Positions 1-8,769 of a stretch of DNA of 39,094 nucleotides are shown here, in pieces. Each line of letters starts with the position of its first letter. Within the stretch, counting starts at the first letter, position 1. Source of the stretch: Bacillus sp. (in: firmicutes) (lineage in GTDB: Bacteria > Bacillota > Bacilli > Bacillales > Bacillaceae); assembly GCA_031180805.1 (NCBI GenBank), contig JAPSLL010000038.1, positions 1-39,094 on the forward strand, given 5' to 3'. A model generated the notes under the pieces. That model was not told the origin of the DNA. It worked only from the letters and a program-made list of their open reading frames with translations, and ran no database searches. A program made the translations under genes and the position numbers.

Positions 1-24
1 AACGACGGAAATCCGTCGTTTTTT
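1..24. terminator. Rho-independent terminator at left edge
   Basis: A perfect 9-bp stem (positions 1-9 with 12-20) with a 2-base loop is followed by a T run on the plus strand. It could end a gene entering from the left. It lies only about 20 bases beyond the sspO stop, so it may also serve sspO on the minus strand if A residues precede position 1, which cannot be seen. Confidence 0.75.
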
Positions 25-41
25 GTCTGTTTAGAGCATTA

Positions 42-191
42 TTATTGATTTTTCTTTCGTTTCTTATTGTTTTGCTTTTGGGCAGCTGTAAGTGGTTCGT
101 TTTGCATTTCCTCATTATAACCCGCTCCAACACCTTGAGCACTTGCATCATTCATACCATTAATGACATGGGTTGCTCGACGCTTCGCCAT
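42..191 (-). CDS. sspO: Small acid-soluble spore protein O
   Basis: This encodes a 49-residue, very basic and hydrophilic minor small acid-soluble spore protein, which the family makes in the forespore and which ends up in the spore core. The sequence starts [15 protein letters not shown] and ends in a Lys/Arg/Asn-rich tail (KKRKKNQ), matching SspO (formerly CotK) of Bacillus in pattern and length (about 48 residues). The start at 191 was chosen because GGAGGTGA sits at 198-205, just upstream of this ATG; the open frame runs further up to 239 but that part has no ribosome binding site and does not look like SspO. It is divergent from the aconitase gene, as in B. subtilis. No convincing SigG promoter was identified by eye, so forespore expression is inferred from the family. 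Confidence 0.93.
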   Translation of the reverse strand: MAKRRATHVINGMNDASAQGVGAGYNEEMQNEPLTAAQKQNNKKRKKNQ

Positions 192-349
192 TTGTACGTC
201 ACCTCCAATAATAGAATTGCTCAAATTCACTGAATACATTCTAAGTCTTTAAACTTCTTAGGTGCTGAAAAATAATAAAAATACAAAAAACCATGTATAA
301 AATTTACTTAATTTTTGATATAGTAAAAAAGTAAAACTAGTGCGCTTTC

Positions 350-364
350 ATAAGGAAAACTTAT
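350..364. promoter_or_regulatory. Candidate CcpC operator upstream of aconitase gene
   Basis: The sequence reads ATAA-N7-TTAT, the dyad described for CcpC, the citrate-responsive LysR-type repressor of citB in B. subtilis. It lies about 135 bases upstream of the aconitase start. A weak SigA-like promoter can be drawn downstream (TTGTTA at 382-387, TTGTAT at 405-410, 17-base spacer). That puts the dyad near -60 and a TTAT half-site at 393-396 within the core promoter, similar to the B. subtilis arrangement. The ccpC gene itself is not in this window. Confidence 0.55.
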
Positions 365-498
365 ACATATCAATAACATCATTGTTATTTACTTATGATA
401 CTAGTTGTATTAAGATTGAATTGTGCGAAATATTTAAAAATGGGGACCATCCTTCGACAAGAGTCGACCTTGATTTTAATAAGGGGGAGAAAGTTGAA

Positions 499-3225
499 AT
501 GACTAATCAAGTAAAAACGAACCAAGACACTTTCCAAGCACGTAAAAACTTTACTGTTAACGGAAAGACGTACAATTACTATTCATTACAAGCATTAGAA
601 GATGCTGGTATTGGGAATGTATCCCGATTACCATATTCAGTAAAAGTTCTTTTAGAATCTGTTTTACGTCAAGTTGACGGAAGAGTTATCACAAAAGAGC
701 ATGTTGAAAATTTAGCTAAATGGGGAACAAATGAGCTAAAAGATATTGATGTACCTTTTAAACCATCTCGTGTTATATTACAAGATTTCACAGGTGTTCC
801 AGCTGTTGTTGATTTAGCTTCACTACGAAAAGCTATGGCTGACTTAGGTGGAGATCCTGATAAAATTAATCCTGAAATTCCAGTTGATTTAGTAATTGAC
901 CACTCTGTTCAGGTTGACAGAGCTGGAACGCCGGATGCATTGAAATTTAATATGGACCTTGAATTTGAACGTAATGCAGAGCGTTATAAATTTTTAAGCT
1001 GGGCTAAAAAATCATTTGATAACTATCGTGCAGTACCACCTGCAACAGGTATTGTTCACCAAGTTAACTTAGAATATTTAGCGAGCGTTGTTCACGTTGT
1101 TGAAAATGAAGATGGAGAATATGAAGCATTTCCAGATTCATTAGTTGGTACTGACTCTCATACAACGATGATTAATGGTATCGGTGTACTTGGATGGGGT
1201 GTCGGTGGAATCGAGGCTGAAGCAGGAATGCTTGGACAACCTTCATATTTCCCAGTTCCTGAAGTTATCGGGGTTAAATTAACGGGTGAACTTCCTAATG
1301 GAACAACTGCAACTGATTTAGCTTTAAAAGTAACACAAGTATTACGTCAACAAGGTGTAGTTGGTAAATTCGTTGAATTCTTTGGCCCTGGTGTAGCTCA
1401 GCTTCCACTTGCAGACCGTGCAACGATTGCAAACATGGCTCCTGAATATGGAGCAACTTGTGGTTTCTTCCCAGTAGATGAAGAAGCATTAAATTATATG
1501 CGTTTAACAGGAAGAGATGAAGAGCATATTCAAGTAGTTGGAGAATATTGCAAAGCAAACGGTTTATTTTTCACTCCAAATAATGAAGATCCAATTTTCA
1601 CTAAAGTTGTTGAAATTGACCTTTCTGAAATCGAAGCAAACTTATCTGGTCCTAAACGTCCACAGGATTTAATTCCACTTTCTGAAATGAAAGAAAAATT
1701 CCATGAACATTTAGTAGCACCAGCAGGTAACCAAGGCTTTGGTTTAGAGGCAGATGAAATAAATAAAGAAATCACGATTAAATTTAATAATGGTGAAGAA
1801 ACAAAAATGAAAACTGGGGCAATTGCCATTGCTGCAATTACAAGCTGTACAAATACCTCAAACCCATATGTATTAGTTGCTGCTGGTCTAGTTGCGAAAA
1901 AAGCAGTTGAATTGGGCCTTGAAGTACCTAAATATGTAAAAACTTCATTAGCACCTGGATCAAAAGTTGTAACTGGTTACCTTGAAAATTCAGGATTATT
2001 ACCACATCTTGAACAACTTGGATTTAACCTTGTTGGATACGGATGTACAACTTGTATCGGTAACTCTGGTCCACTAGCAGATGAAATTGAAGAAGCAGTA
2101 GCTGCAAATGATTTATTAGTTACATCTGTACTTTCAGGTAACCGTAACTTCGAAGGACGTATTCATCCTTTAGTAAAAGGGAACTATTTAGCTTCACCAC
2201 CTCTAGTTGTGGCATATGCATTAGCTGGAACTGTTGATATTGACCTTCAAAATGATTCATTAGGAAAAGATAAGAATGGTAATGATGTATTCTTTAAGGA
2301 TATTTGGCCATCAACTAATGAAATTAACGAAGTAGTTAATAAAACAGTTACACCTGAGTTATTTAGAAAAGAATATGAGCAAGTATTCGATGATAATGCT
2401 CGTTGGAATGAAATTGAAACAACTGATGAAGCGTTATATGTATGGGATGAGTCATCTACATACATTCAAAACCCACCATTCTTTGAAGGCCTTGAAGCTG
2501 AGCCAGGTAAAGTAGAAGCTTTACAAGGACTACGTGTCGTAGCTAAATTTGGTGACTCTGTAACGACTGACCATATCTCACCAGCTGGTTCAATTGGTAA
2601 GGATACTCCAGCAGGACGTTACCTACAAGAAAACGGGGTTTCTCCAAGGGAATTCAACTCATATGGTTCTCGTCGTGGTAACCACGAAGTAATGATGAGA
2701 GGTACTTTTGCAAACATTCGTATTAAAAACCAAATTGCCCCTGGTACAGAAGGTGGTTACACTACTTACTGGCCAACAGGTGAAGTAAAATCAATCTATG
2801 ATGCTTGTATGGACTACAAACAAGATGGCACAGGACTTGTTGTGTTAGCTGGTAAGGATTATGGTATGGGAAGCTCACGTGACTGGGCTGCAAAAGGAAC
2901 AAATCTTCTTGGGATTAAAACAGTTATTGCTGAAAGCTTTGAGCGTATCCACCGTAGTAACCTTGTATTAATGGGTGTTCTTCCACTTCAGTTTAAAGAA
3001 GGGGAAAACGCTGATGTACTAGGATTAACTGGTAAAGAAACAATTGAAGTTGCAATTGATGAATCAGTTAAACCACGAGATTTCGTGAAAGTGACAGCTA
3101 CAGACGAAGCTGGAAACAAAAAAGAATTTGAAGTATTAGTTCGCTTTGACAGTGAAGTAGAGATTGATTACTATCGTCATGGTGGAATTCTTCAAATGGT
3201 ATTACGTGATAAATTAAAAGGATAA
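499..3225 (+). CDS. citB: Aconitate hydratase (aconitase A)
   Basis: Converts citrate to isocitrate in the TCA cycle using a [4Fe-4S] cluster in the cytoplasm; the B. subtilis protein also binds RNA when it loses its cluster. The product is 908 residues, against about 909 in B. subtilis. The three cluster cysteines fall at 450 (SCTNTSNP), 516 and 519 ([10 protein letters not shown]), exactly the B. subtilis numbering. The C-terminal swivel domain includes [11 protein letters not shown]. The start at 499 is preceded by AAGGGGGAG at 481-489. The open frame extends 53 codons further upstream, but that stretch holds the operator and promoter candidates and is not aconitase-like. It is monocistronic, ending at a strong terminator. 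Also called acnA. Regulation by CcpC is inferred from the leader. Confidence 0.98.
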   Translation: MTNQVKTNQDTFQARKNFTVNGKTYNYYSLQALEDAGIGNVSRLPYSVKVLLESVLRQVDGRVITKEHVENLAKWGTNELKDIDVPFKPSRVILQDFTGVPAVVDLASLRKAMADLGGDPDKINPEIPVDLVIDHSVQVDRAGTPDALKFNMDLEFERNAERYKFLSWAKKSFDNYRAVPPATGIVHQVNLEYLASVVHVVENEDGEYEAFPDSLVGTDSHTTMINGIGVLGWGVGGIEAEAGMLGQPSYFPVPEVIGVKLTGELPNGTTATDLALKVTQVLRQQGVVGKFVEFFGPGVAQLPLADRATIANMAPEYGATCGFFPVDEEALNYMRLTGRDEEHIQVVGEYCKANGLFFTPNNEDPIFTKVVEIDLSEIEANLSGPKRPQDLIPLSEMKEKFHEHLVAPAGNQGFGLEADEINKEITIKFNNGEETKMKTGAIAIAAITSCTNTSNPYVLVAAGLVAKKAVELGLEVPKYVKTSLAPGSKVVTGYLENSGLLPHLEQLGFNLVGYGCTTCIGNSGPLADEIEEAVAANDLLVTSVLSGNRNFEGRIHPLVKGNYLASPPLVVAYALAGTVDIDLQNDSLGKDKNGNDVFFKDIWPSTNEINEVVNKTVTPELFRKEYEQVFDDNARWNEIETTDEALYVWDESSTYIQNPPFFEGLEAEPGKVEALQGLRVVAKFGDSVTTDHISPAGSIGKDTPAGRYLQENGVSPREFNSYGSRRGNHEVMMRGTFANIRIKNQIAPGTEGGYTTYWPTGEVKSIYDACMDYKQDGTGLVVLAGKDYGMGSSRDWAAKGTNLLGIKTVIAESFERIHRSNLVLMGVLPLQFKEGENADVLGLTGKETIEVAIDESVKPRDFVKVTATDEAGNKKEFEVLVRFDSEVEIDYYRHGGILQMVLRDKLKG

Positions 3226-3239
3226 AAATCCAAACAGAT

Positions 3240-3269
3240 AAGGAACGATATTTTTTCGTTCCTTTTTTT
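3240..3269 (+). terminator. Terminator of aconitase gene
   Basis: A 9-bp perfect stem (AAGGAACGA with TCGTTCCTT) with a T-rich loop is followed directly by a T run. It begins 14 bases after the aconitase stop codon. Confidence 0.9.
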
Positions 3270-3536
3270 ATTTATAATACTATGTCTAAATTCTAAACGT
3301 TTTGTAAATTCATTGTTCTTTTCGATGTTACATGATTAAATAAAAATATATGTCGTTATATTTGAGGAGTTTTTCGATAAATTTGATTCATGATGCGATT
3401 TAAATAGGGCCGTTCACTATACAATACTTTTATGTAGTTGTCCTAATTTCTTTTTTATTTACATATTTTATAATGGATGCCTTTTTAACAAAAACAAGTT
3501 TAAAACAATTCATTAGAAACAATTATTGGGTATGTT

Positions 3537-3737
3537 ATGACTAATAATTGGATTTATTTAACTGGTGGCACTAAAGGTATTTATTCAGGGTTGTTAGTAT
3601 GTTTTCTTTTTTTAGTATTGCGAATGAAAAAAGAGAAATTAGGTTTAAAATTATTGTTTTTGTTTATCGTTGTTTCTGTGATTTCTTTTTATTTTATATA
3701 TGAATTGATGAAAATTTTTATTTTATCTATCGTTTAA
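3537..3737 (+). CDS. Possible small two-helix membrane protein, unknown
   Basis: An open frame of 66 residues that I do not recognise. It has two hydrophobic stretches (about residues 16-28 and 38-62) separated by a basic segment RMKKEKLGLK, as in a small two-helix membrane protein with a cytoplasmic positive loop. There is no good ribosome binding site upstream (only TTGGGTATG), and no clear promoter, although TATAAT occurs at 3469-3474. It sits between the aconitase terminator and yneN. The preceding 3270-3536 is AT-rich and shows nothing else. It may be a chance open frame in AT-rich DNA; confidence is low. Confidence 0.3.
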   Translation: MTNNWIYLTGGTKGIYSGLLVCFLFLVLRMKKEKLGLKLLFLFIVVSVISFYFIYELMKIFILSIV

Positions 3738-3803
3738 TTCTTTAGGTGTATTTTCTAATATAGTGTGTATTTGTTTTTTATGTAGGAGGTATTGTGATTC
3801 ACC

Positions 3804-4319
3804 ATGAAGAAAATTTTAGCCATTTCGATTTTGGTTTTTCTAATTGGATATGCAATTTATTATGCTATAAATCCGAATAATTCAAAAGAAGGAGTTGCAA
3901 AGGGGGACTCTGCACCTGATTTTGAATTAACAACTTTGGATGGAAAAGAAATGAGTTTATCGAGTTTAAAAGGAAAAAAAGTACTGCTTAATTTCTGGGC
4001 TACTTGGTGTCCGCCATGTCGAGCTGAAATGCCAGATATGCAAAAATTACAAAATCAATATGGTGATGACGTTGTTGTCGCGGCTGTCAATTTAACGAAT
4101 AGCGAACCTAGTGTGGACACTGTAAAGAAATTTATTAATGAATTAGAACTAACTTTCCCTGTTTTATTAGATGAAAAAGGAAAGATTAACAGCCAATATG
4201 AGGTATTATCCTATCCTACATCCTATATCCTAGATGAGGAAGGGATTATTATAAATAAATTTGTTGGCGCAATGTCATTTGATCAAATGGAAGAATTACT
4301 TAAACTAAAAAATAATTAG
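3804..4319 (+). CDS. yneN: Membrane-anchored thioredoxin-like protein (TlpA/ResA family)
   Basis: A 171-residue thiol-disulfide oxidoreductase predicted to act outside the membrane. An uncleaved N-terminal hydrophobic segment (about residues 4-22) is followed by an AhpC/TSA-like thioredoxin fold. The active site is WCPPC at residues 68-72 and the cis-proline is at 138 in SYPTS. The gene follows aconitase as yneN does in B. subtilis. Relatives such as ResA reduce apocytochrome c; here the partner is unknown because no cytochrome genes are adjacent. The ATG at 3804 has GGAGGT at 3785-3790, a slightly long spacing; the in-frame TTG at 3792 is excluded because the next codon is TGA. A strong terminator follows. 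Confidence 0.85.
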   Translation: MKKILAISILVFLIGYAIYYAINPNNSKEGVAKGDSAPDFELTTLDGKEMSLSSLKGKKVLLNFWATWCPPCRAEMPDMQKLQNQYGDDVVVAAVNLTNSEPSVDTVKKFINELELTFPVLLDEKGKINSQYEVLSYPTSYILDEEGIIINKFVGAMSFDQMEELLKLKNN

Positions 4320-4328
4320 CTTTTACTT

Positions 4329-4361
4329 TCTCACAGTTGGACTAGCTGTGAGATTTTTTTT
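4329..4361 (+). terminator. Terminator of yneN
   Basis: TCTCACAG pairs with CTGTGAGA (8 bp, 9-base loop) and is followed by eight T residues. It lies 10 bases after the yneN stop. Confidence 0.88.
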
Positions 4362-4463
4362 ATAAGGAAATAAAGTTATCACATTTTCGTTTATTTTCTA
4401 AAAATTGTATTAAATCTAAATAAATATGGACATCCTTTTATTCATAATAGTGGAGGTGATATT

Positions 4464-4595
4464 ATGCGAAAAAATAAAAAGAGAACATTTGAGGAATTAG
4501 TTTTGGAAAATAAACAGGCTTTATTAAAAGATCAAGAGGCGCTTAGTCGTATAGAGGAGCGTTGGGAGGAAAGAATGATTAAGCGATTAGATTAA
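4464..4595 (+). CDS. FbpB-like small basic protein
   Basis: A 43-residue charged protein beginning MRKNKKRTFEELVLENKQAL. The pattern (basic N-terminus, F-x-E-L-V-x-E-N-K, then an acidic-basic helix with RIEERWEERM) resembles the Fur-regulated basic protein family (FbpA/FbpB) of Bacillus, which act with the sRNA FsrA in the iron-sparing response. It is preceded by GGAGGTGAT at 4452-4460, an excellent ribosome binding site. I could not find a Fur box in 4362-4463, so iron control is not supported here. A CATAATA sequence at 4443-4449 looks like a forespore-sigma -10 but is too close to the ribosome binding site to drive this gene. It lies 62 bases upstream of sspN. Confidence 0.6.
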   Translation: MRKNKKRTFEELVLENKQALLKDQEALSRIEERWEERMIKRLD

Positions 4596-4657
4596 CAACC
4601 ATTACTAGTTATTTAGAGGTGAGTATTGGGTATTCTACTCTTTGAGGGGGGATAACA

Positions 4658-4801
4658 ATGACAAACTCTAATATGAAGCAAGCCCACTATACACCGAGCC
4701 ATCTTGGTACAAAGCCAAGAGCATTTGGTAATAATAAAGGTAAAAAAATGCAGGATAAGTCAGGACATCATGCACAGGTCATTCAAACAAAAGGTGAATA
4801 G
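4658..4801 (+). CDS. sspN: Small acid-soluble spore protein N
   Basis: A 47-residue minor small acid-soluble spore protein. Diagnostic features are the YTPSHLGTKP segment, the middle NNKGKKMQDKSG and the C-terminal QTKGE, which match SspN in order and length (about 48 residues). The ATG at 4658 is preceded by GAGGGGGGATAA. As in B. subtilis it stands just upstream of tlp, with which it is co-expressed in the forespore under SigG in that species. The 166-base gap to tlp contains two small inverted repeats (4867-4895 and 4899-4915). Confidence 0.92.
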   Translation: MTNSNMKQAHYTPSHLGTKPRAFGNNKGKKMQDKSGHHAQVIQTKGE

Positions 4802-4967
4802 TAAAAAACTGTTTTGTTAGATGAATAACAAGGTTTAACCGTAATAATTCTTGGCAGCAGAGCAAATCATTTATCCTTCTTAGAGTGATAAATGAGGTTT
4901 AAAAATCCTTTTTAAGAACAGACTATAATTGGCTTTGTAAAAGTCAAACGAGAAAGGATGATTTCTG

Positions 4968-5204
4968 TTGGTAAACCAAAATAGACCAAAACCTGATGAC
5001 CGTAGCGATAATGTAGAAAAACTACAGACAATGGTCCAAAATACGATTGAAAATATTGAAGAATCTCAAGATACAATGCAATTCGCTTCAGAAAAAGACC
5101 GTGAATTAATCCAAGAGAAAAATGAGCGTCGTGAAGAGGCAATCCAGGCAATGCGTGAAGAAATTAAGGATGAGGCACAAGATCGAGAAAATGGTTTTCG
5201 TTAG
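4968..5204 (+). CDS. tlp: Thioredoxin-like small spore protein Tlp
   Basis: A 78-residue small acid-soluble spore protein of the Tlp family, rich in Glu, Lys, Gln and Asn and predicted to be mostly helical. The N-terminus (NQNRPKPDDRSDNVEKLQ) and the NTIENIEESQDTM core are the family signatures; despite the name there is no CxxC. The start is TTG at 4968 after GAAAGGATG. It forms the sspN-tlp forespore pair and ends in a strong terminator. Confidence 0.92.
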   Translation: MVNQNRPKPDDRSDNVEKLQTMVQNTIENIEESQDTMQFASEKDRELIQEKNERREEAIQAMREEIKDEAQDRENGFR

Positions 5205-5214
5205 ACTAGACATG

Positions 5215-5241
5215 AAATCAGGCTTTATGCCTGATTTTTTT
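5215..5241 (+). terminator. Terminator of sspN-tlp
   Basis: AAATCAGGC pairs perfectly with GCCTGATTT around a 5-base loop, followed by T residues. It starts 10 bases after the tlp stop. Confidence 0.9.
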
Positions 5242-5367
5242 ATGAGTTTAATTCTTTAGCTTTTATCTTTAGTGTAATTATAAAAGTCGTTTTCATTCAT
5301 AAAAAAAAACGTATATGATAAGATTTATTTATGTAAAGCTACAAAGCAACAGCAAGGAGAGAAAAAC

Positions 5368-5784
5368 ATGCTAGTATCAAAAAAAGAAATTGAAGTAAGA
5401 TATGCGGAAACAGACCAAATGGGTGTAGTGTATCATGCGAATTATCTCGTATGGATGGAAGTAGGGAGAACGAAATTAATTCAGGATTTAGGCTTTTCTT
5501 ATGCGCAAATGGAGGAGGACGGTATTATTTCTCCCGTTATTGATATAAATATTTCCTATAAAAAGCCGCTTCGGTATGGAGAAACAGCTATTATTCATAC
5601 TTGGATTGAGGAATATAACGGAATAAAAAGTGTTTATGGATATGAAATATTTAATTCTGATGGTGATCTTGCTGTTCGAGCGACATCAAGTCACGTATGT
5701 GTACAAAAGGATACGTTTCGACCAGTGAAATTCAAAAAATTATATCCAAATTGGCACGAAGCTTACGAAAAGGCAAAGAAATAA
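5368..5784 (+). CDS. yneP: Acyl-CoA thioesterase, 4HBT/YbgC family
   Basis: A 138-residue hot-dog-fold thioesterase that should hydrolyse short acyl- or hydroxybenzoyl-CoA type thioesters in the cytoplasm. The 4-hydroxybenzoyl-CoA thioesterase motif is clear near the N-terminus: YAETDQMGVVYHANYLVW (about residues 12-29), with catalytic Asp16 in the D-x-M-G-V-V-Y-H pattern. The ATG at 5368 has AAGGAGAG upstream. yneQ begins 3 bases after its stop, so the two are translationally coupled. The natural substrate is unknown. Confidence 0.88.
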   Translation: MLVSKKEIEVRYAETDQMGVVYHANYLVWMEVGRTKLIQDLGFSYAQMEEDGIISPVIDINISYKKPLRYGETAIIHTWIEEYNGIKSVYGYEIFNSDGDLAVRATSSHVCVQKDTFRPVKFKKLYPNWHEAYEKAKK

Positions 5785-5787
5785 ACT

Positions 5788-6102
5788 ATGGCGTTTGGGA
5801 TTACACGCAAAGAACTAACAGCTTGGAAAGAAGCAGTAAAAAGAGGAGAAATTGCTTTCTTAACGCATTATTGGTATGATAAGCGTTTTCCAAATTGTCA
5901 TTCTGTTACAAAAGTTAGCTGCAATGATGTCAATAAACTTATTCATTGGGGAGAACAATTTGGTTTAAAAAAAGAATGGATTCATTACTATAGCGATTAT
6001 CCACATTTTGATTTGCTCGGACCAACTCAATTTGAGATTCTTAAGAAATCTGGATTAGATGACCATATCGTACGGTTTAAATTAACGTTGGAAAATGATT
6101 AA
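5788..6102 (+). CDS. yneQ: Conserved hypothetical protein YneQ
   Basis: A 104-residue soluble protein rich in aromatic residues, His and Trp (for example HYWYDKRFPNCHSV and HYYSDYPHFDLLGP). It occupies the place of yneQ in B. subtilis and has the same size. No function or catalytic motif is recognised. It has no separate ribosome binding site and starts 3 bases after yneP, suggesting coupled translation. A long terminator hairpin follows. Confidence 0.75.
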   Translation: MAFGITRKELTAWKEAVKRGEIAFLTHYWYDKRFPNCHSVTKVSCNDVNKLIHWGEQFGLKKEWIHYYSDYPHFDLLGPTQFEILKKSGLDDHIVRFKLTLEND

Positions 6103-6147
6103 AAGCATACAAGCTTATATAGTGGTACATAATTTCTAAAATTATAT

Positions 6148-6193
6148 GCATAAAAAACTGATTGAGTAAATTCATTAGTTTTTTATGCTTTTT
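6148..6193 (+). terminator. Terminator of yneP-yneQ
   Basis: A perfect 12-bp stem (GCATAAAAAACT with AGTTTTTTATGC) with a 17-base loop is followed by five T residues. Confidence 0.82.
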
Positions 6194-6537
6194 CTGATTG
6201 CATAAATTGAAAAAATTCAACTTACATTTAATTATAGTTCTAATGTATTAAATATCTCATTAAACTGAATTTTTATTAAACATTTAATATAATCAATTTT
6301 ATCTTTATAAGGATAAATGGGTTTTTGTGGTAATTTTTCAATGGGTGTATAACAAAAATTTGCGATGATGTCAGAATGTAATGAATGTGGATCTGCTGTT
6401 GAACAAAAAAGTAATGAAACTTTAAACGAAAATAATGGATACCTAAAAGTTTAAATCATTGTTTTTTGTAAATTTATTAATAATGGGGGGATAAGTGTAA
6501 TATTAATAGTTTAATATTAGATAGAGATATTTTAAAT
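6194..6537. other. Intergenic stretch without a supported gene
   Basis: AT-rich spacer between two convergent units. The only thing of note is a 29-codon frame at 6365-6454 with a CNECGSAV zinc-ribbon-like start and no ribosome binding site. I see no promoter or RNA structure in it. Confidence 0.6.
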
Positions 6538-6581
6538 AACAAAGAGGGACAAAAGCAAATTTGCCCCTATCCCTCATTGTT
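6538..6581 (-). terminator. Probable terminator of yneR
   Basis: A 12-bp stem with one mismatch (6538-6549 with 6570-6581) lies directly after the yneR stop. A second palindrome, GCAAATTTGC, sits in the loop. The T tract on the minus strand is weak. Confidence 0.55.
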
Positions 6582-6583
6582 CG

Positions 6584-6874
6584 TTAATTTACATAATTAA
6601 AAATTGGTTCATTCATTTCCTCATCTAAATCAACGAGAAGATTGTGATTATCAAAGTACCATAAGTCGCGATTTTCAATAAAGAAAGTTATTCCATCTTT
6701 TTTTAAAGCTGCACCGATATCATCAGGTGTTTGTTTTGCTACACCGAGAGAAAATCCCTTTTGAACATTACTACAACCACCATATCGAACAAAAAATTGT
6801 ACGGTATCTCCGTCTTGGAGATCCAGTTCTTCCTTATACCAATGAATCGCCTTATCGTTAACGATAATTTCCAC
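6584..6874 (-). CDS. yneR: HesB/YadR-type iron-sulfur-related protein YneR
   Basis: A 96-residue protein of the HesB/IscA-like superfamily (Fe-S biosynthesis domain) in its YneR form. The fold pattern is visible in AIHWYKEELDLQDGDTVQF, then FVRYGGCSNVQKGFSLGV, and a C-terminal DLWYFDNHNLLVDLD. Only one Cys (in GGCS) is present, so it lacks the three-cysteine set of true A-type Fe-S carriers; a direct scaffold role is doubtful. The start is GTG at 6874, giving an 8-base spacing from AAAGGAG; the upstream GTG at 6883 overlaps that site. It is monocistronic on the minus strand, as in the B. subtilis order. Confidence 0.82.
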   Translation of the reverse strand: MEIIVNDKAIHWYKEELDLQDGDTVQFFVRYGGCSNVQKGFSLGVAKQTPDDIGAALKKDGITFFIENRDLWYFDNHNLLVDLDEEMNEPIFNYVN

Positions 6875-7025
6875 CTGTAACACTCCTTTATTAGAGAATG
6901 TTCATACGTAAATGTACTAAATTACTGAAAATTTTATATAACTTAATTATAATATAACTTTGTCTAACAAACCAGAGAAATGGGTATTTGGTTATTACAT
7001 TCTTGTGAATAAAGTTCAGTTCATA

Positions 7026-7069
7026 AAAATACCCCAAAAATTAGTGTTTTTACTCTAACATTTTGGGGC
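7026..7069 (-). terminator. Probable terminator of plsY
   Basis: CCCCAAAA pairs with TTTTGGGG and the inner TTAG with CTAA, forming an imperfect stem with an AT-rich loop. On the minus strand it is followed by TATTTTTAT. It is about 100 bases beyond the plsY stop. Confidence 0.7.
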
Positions 7070-7171
7070 ATTATATTCGTCAAGCTCTTTTAGCTTAAGC
7101 TATTTTCGTAAACATTGCTAATTTTTATTAGTTGTTCTTTCGTTGAATTTATTATAGAAAAGAATCTTAAC

Positions 7172-7756
7172 TTATAACCATTTTATTTTAGGTTCAGTTT
7201 TATTAATTATTCGTTTAATATTTGAACGATGTCGATAGATAACAAACAATGTTAATAATGAAACGACAATAATTAACCAAATGTCTTTTATCACAATGCT
7301 ATAAATGATTCCAGAAACACCAGCTAGCATTGAGGAAAGGGAAACATATTTTGAAAGATAAAGGACAATAAAAAAGAAAATAACTAACGTTAAAAATAGC
7401 AATGGTTCATAACAAAGCAATACACCCGCAGAGGTTGCTACTGCTTTTCCACCTTTGAATTTTGCAAAGATTGGATACGTATGACCTAGAACTGCAAATA
7501 CCCCAGGTAATAAAAGTGAAAGATCTTCTTGTCCAAAAAAGATTGGAAGAGCAGCAGCCAAGGTTCCTTTTAAAATATCCGCAATTGTAACAATTAAACC
7601 AGCTTTGATCCCAAGAGTACGAAAAGTGTTCGTACCTCCTAAATTACCGCTTCCATGCTCACGAATATCTATACCATAACCAACTTTTCCAACGATTAGA
7701 CCTGATGGTATCGACCCAATTAAATAGGCAAGAATAAAAATAATAGCTTCAATCAT
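7172..7756 (-). CDS. plsY: Glycerol-3-phosphate acyltransferase PlsY
   Basis: A 194-residue integral membrane enzyme that acylates glycerol-3-phosphate at the sn-1 position with acyl-phosphate from PlsX, the first step of phospholipid synthesis. It has the PlsY signatures: [11 protein letters not shown] near residues 36-46, [13 protein letters not shown] near 99-111, and a C-terminal RHRSNIKRI loop. Several hydrophobic helices separate them. ATG at 7756 follows AAAGGAGTACAATC. It is divergent from yneT, as in B. subtilis (yneS). Length is typical. Confidence 0.96.
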   Translation of the reverse strand: MIEAIIFILAYLIGSIPSGLIVGKVGYGIDIREHGSGNLGGTNTFRTLGIKAGLIVTIADILKGTLAAALPIFFGQEDLSLLLPGVFAVLGHTYPIFAKFKGGKAVATSAGVLLCYEPLLFLTLVIFFFIVLYLSKYVSLSSMLAGVSGIIYSIVIKDIWLIIVVSLLTLFVIYRHRSNIKRIINKTEPKIKWL

Positions 7757-7934
7757 GATTGTACTCCTTTATATAATCTTCTTCTATTTTAGCATGACCA
7801 GATAGAAAAACACTATTAGAGAATAAAAAAACATAAAAACAACTTCGTAAGTATTAGCAGGCTTAAAAATTATCATGAAAAAACTGGTTGTAATTTCGAA
7901 AACTTGTTATGATAATAGAAAAGGGGTTAAAAAT

Positions 7935-8348
7935 ATGACAATGGAATACCCGACACGACAGGAAATCGGTGATATTTTAAAAGCAAGCAAAACAATCGCG
8001 GTTGTTGGCTTATCTGATAATCCTGAACGAACATCTTACATGGTAAGTAAAGCAATGCAGGATGCTGGATATAAAATTATTCCCGTTAATCCAACTGTTG
8101 ATACCGTTCTTGGAGAGAAAGCTGTTGCGTCTTTAAAAGATCTTAAGGGGCATATTGATATTGTCAATGTTTTTCGCCGTTCAGAACATTTATATGATGT
8201 TGCAAAGGAATTTTTAGAGATTGATGCAGATGTATTTTGGGCACAATTAGGTCTTGAAAACAAAGATGCCTATGATCTTTTAAAAAAGAACAATAAAACT
8301 GTTATCATGAATCGTTGTATAAAGGTAGAACATGCAATGACGAAGTGA
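7935..8348 (+). CDS. yneT: CoA-binding domain protein YneT
   Basis: A 137-residue single-domain CoA-binding (Rossmann) protein like the N-terminal domain of succinyl-CoA synthetase alpha. The nucleotide-binding segment is IAVVGLSDNPERTSYMVSKAM, followed by YKIIPVNPTVDTVLG, VDIVNVFRRSEH and FWAQLGLEN. No catalytic His is evident, so it probably binds CoA without catalysis. The start at 7935 is preceded by AAAGGGG at 7920-7926; the frame extends 20 codons further up but without a ribosome binding site. It is immediately upstream of parE, as in B. subtilis, but separated by a strong terminator. Confidence 0.9.
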   Translation: MTMEYPTRQEIGDILKASKTIAVVGLSDNPERTSYMVSKAMQDAGYKIIPVNPTVDTVLGEKAVASLKDLKGHIDIVNVFRRSEHLYDVAKEFLEIDADVFWAQLGLENKDAYDLLKKNNKTVIMNRCIKVEHAMTK

Positions 8349-8364
8349 TATTTGATTCTTTTTG

Positions 8365-8394
8365 AAAAAATCCTTGTAAAAACAAGGATTTTTT
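8365..8394. terminator. Terminator of yneT
   Basis: A perfect 13-bp stem (A6-TCCTTGT with ACAAGGA-T6) with a 4-base loop. The A and T tracts on both arms would allow it to work in both directions. Confidence 0.9.
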
Positions 8395-8522
8395 ACTTTA
8401 TAAGCAGAATAAAGTTTGCTAAATGTTAAATACCATATACAATAAAGCTTGGATACGAAAGAATTTTGATATAAATCATCATTTTCATTTCTCATATGAG
8501 GACAGCTTTAACAAACATAAGG

Positions 8523-8551
8523 TTGTCGATATAAAAATTATTGTATAAAAT
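8523..8551 (+). promoter_or_regulatory. Candidate promoter of parE-parC
   Basis: TTGTCG and TAAAAT with a 17-base spacer fit a SigA promoter within the 375-base gap before parE. The remainder of 8395-8769 holds an inverted repeat (TAAACATGA at 8555-8563, TCATGTTTA at 8611-8619) and no gene. The leader would be about 210 bases long; a second promoter nearer parE is possible. Confidence 0.4.
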
Positions 8552-8769
8552 ACTTAAACATGAGTTTTTACTTGAAGAGTTAAATAGTATGAATATTTGT
8601 ATTAAGTTATTCATGTTTAGTTCAAGCGTAAAACGAGTGTAAAATATAAACGATGTATAGCTAGCTTCTTTTGGAGCTGCAGTTTATTTTATTTATACTT
8701 CGCTTTAGCAGTGCGCTGGGATTTTCTCAAGTAATGCATTTGTGTATGAATTGAAAGGGGTTTAGTCGT

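Noticed and set aside
340-498. In-frame upstream extension of the aconitase gene
   Set aside because: It contains the CcpC-type dyad and promoter candidates, has no ribosome binding site, and the start at 499 gives the family length and cysteine numbering.
4443-4449. CATAATA as a forespore-sigma -10 element for the FbpB-like gene
   Set aside because: A start from it would fall in the ribosome binding site, and the -35 match with correct spacing is missing.
6365-6454. 29-codon frame with a CNECGSAV zinc-ribbon-like start
   Set aside because: No ribosome binding site, an in-frame stop just upstream, and only one half of a zinc ribbon. At best a remnant.
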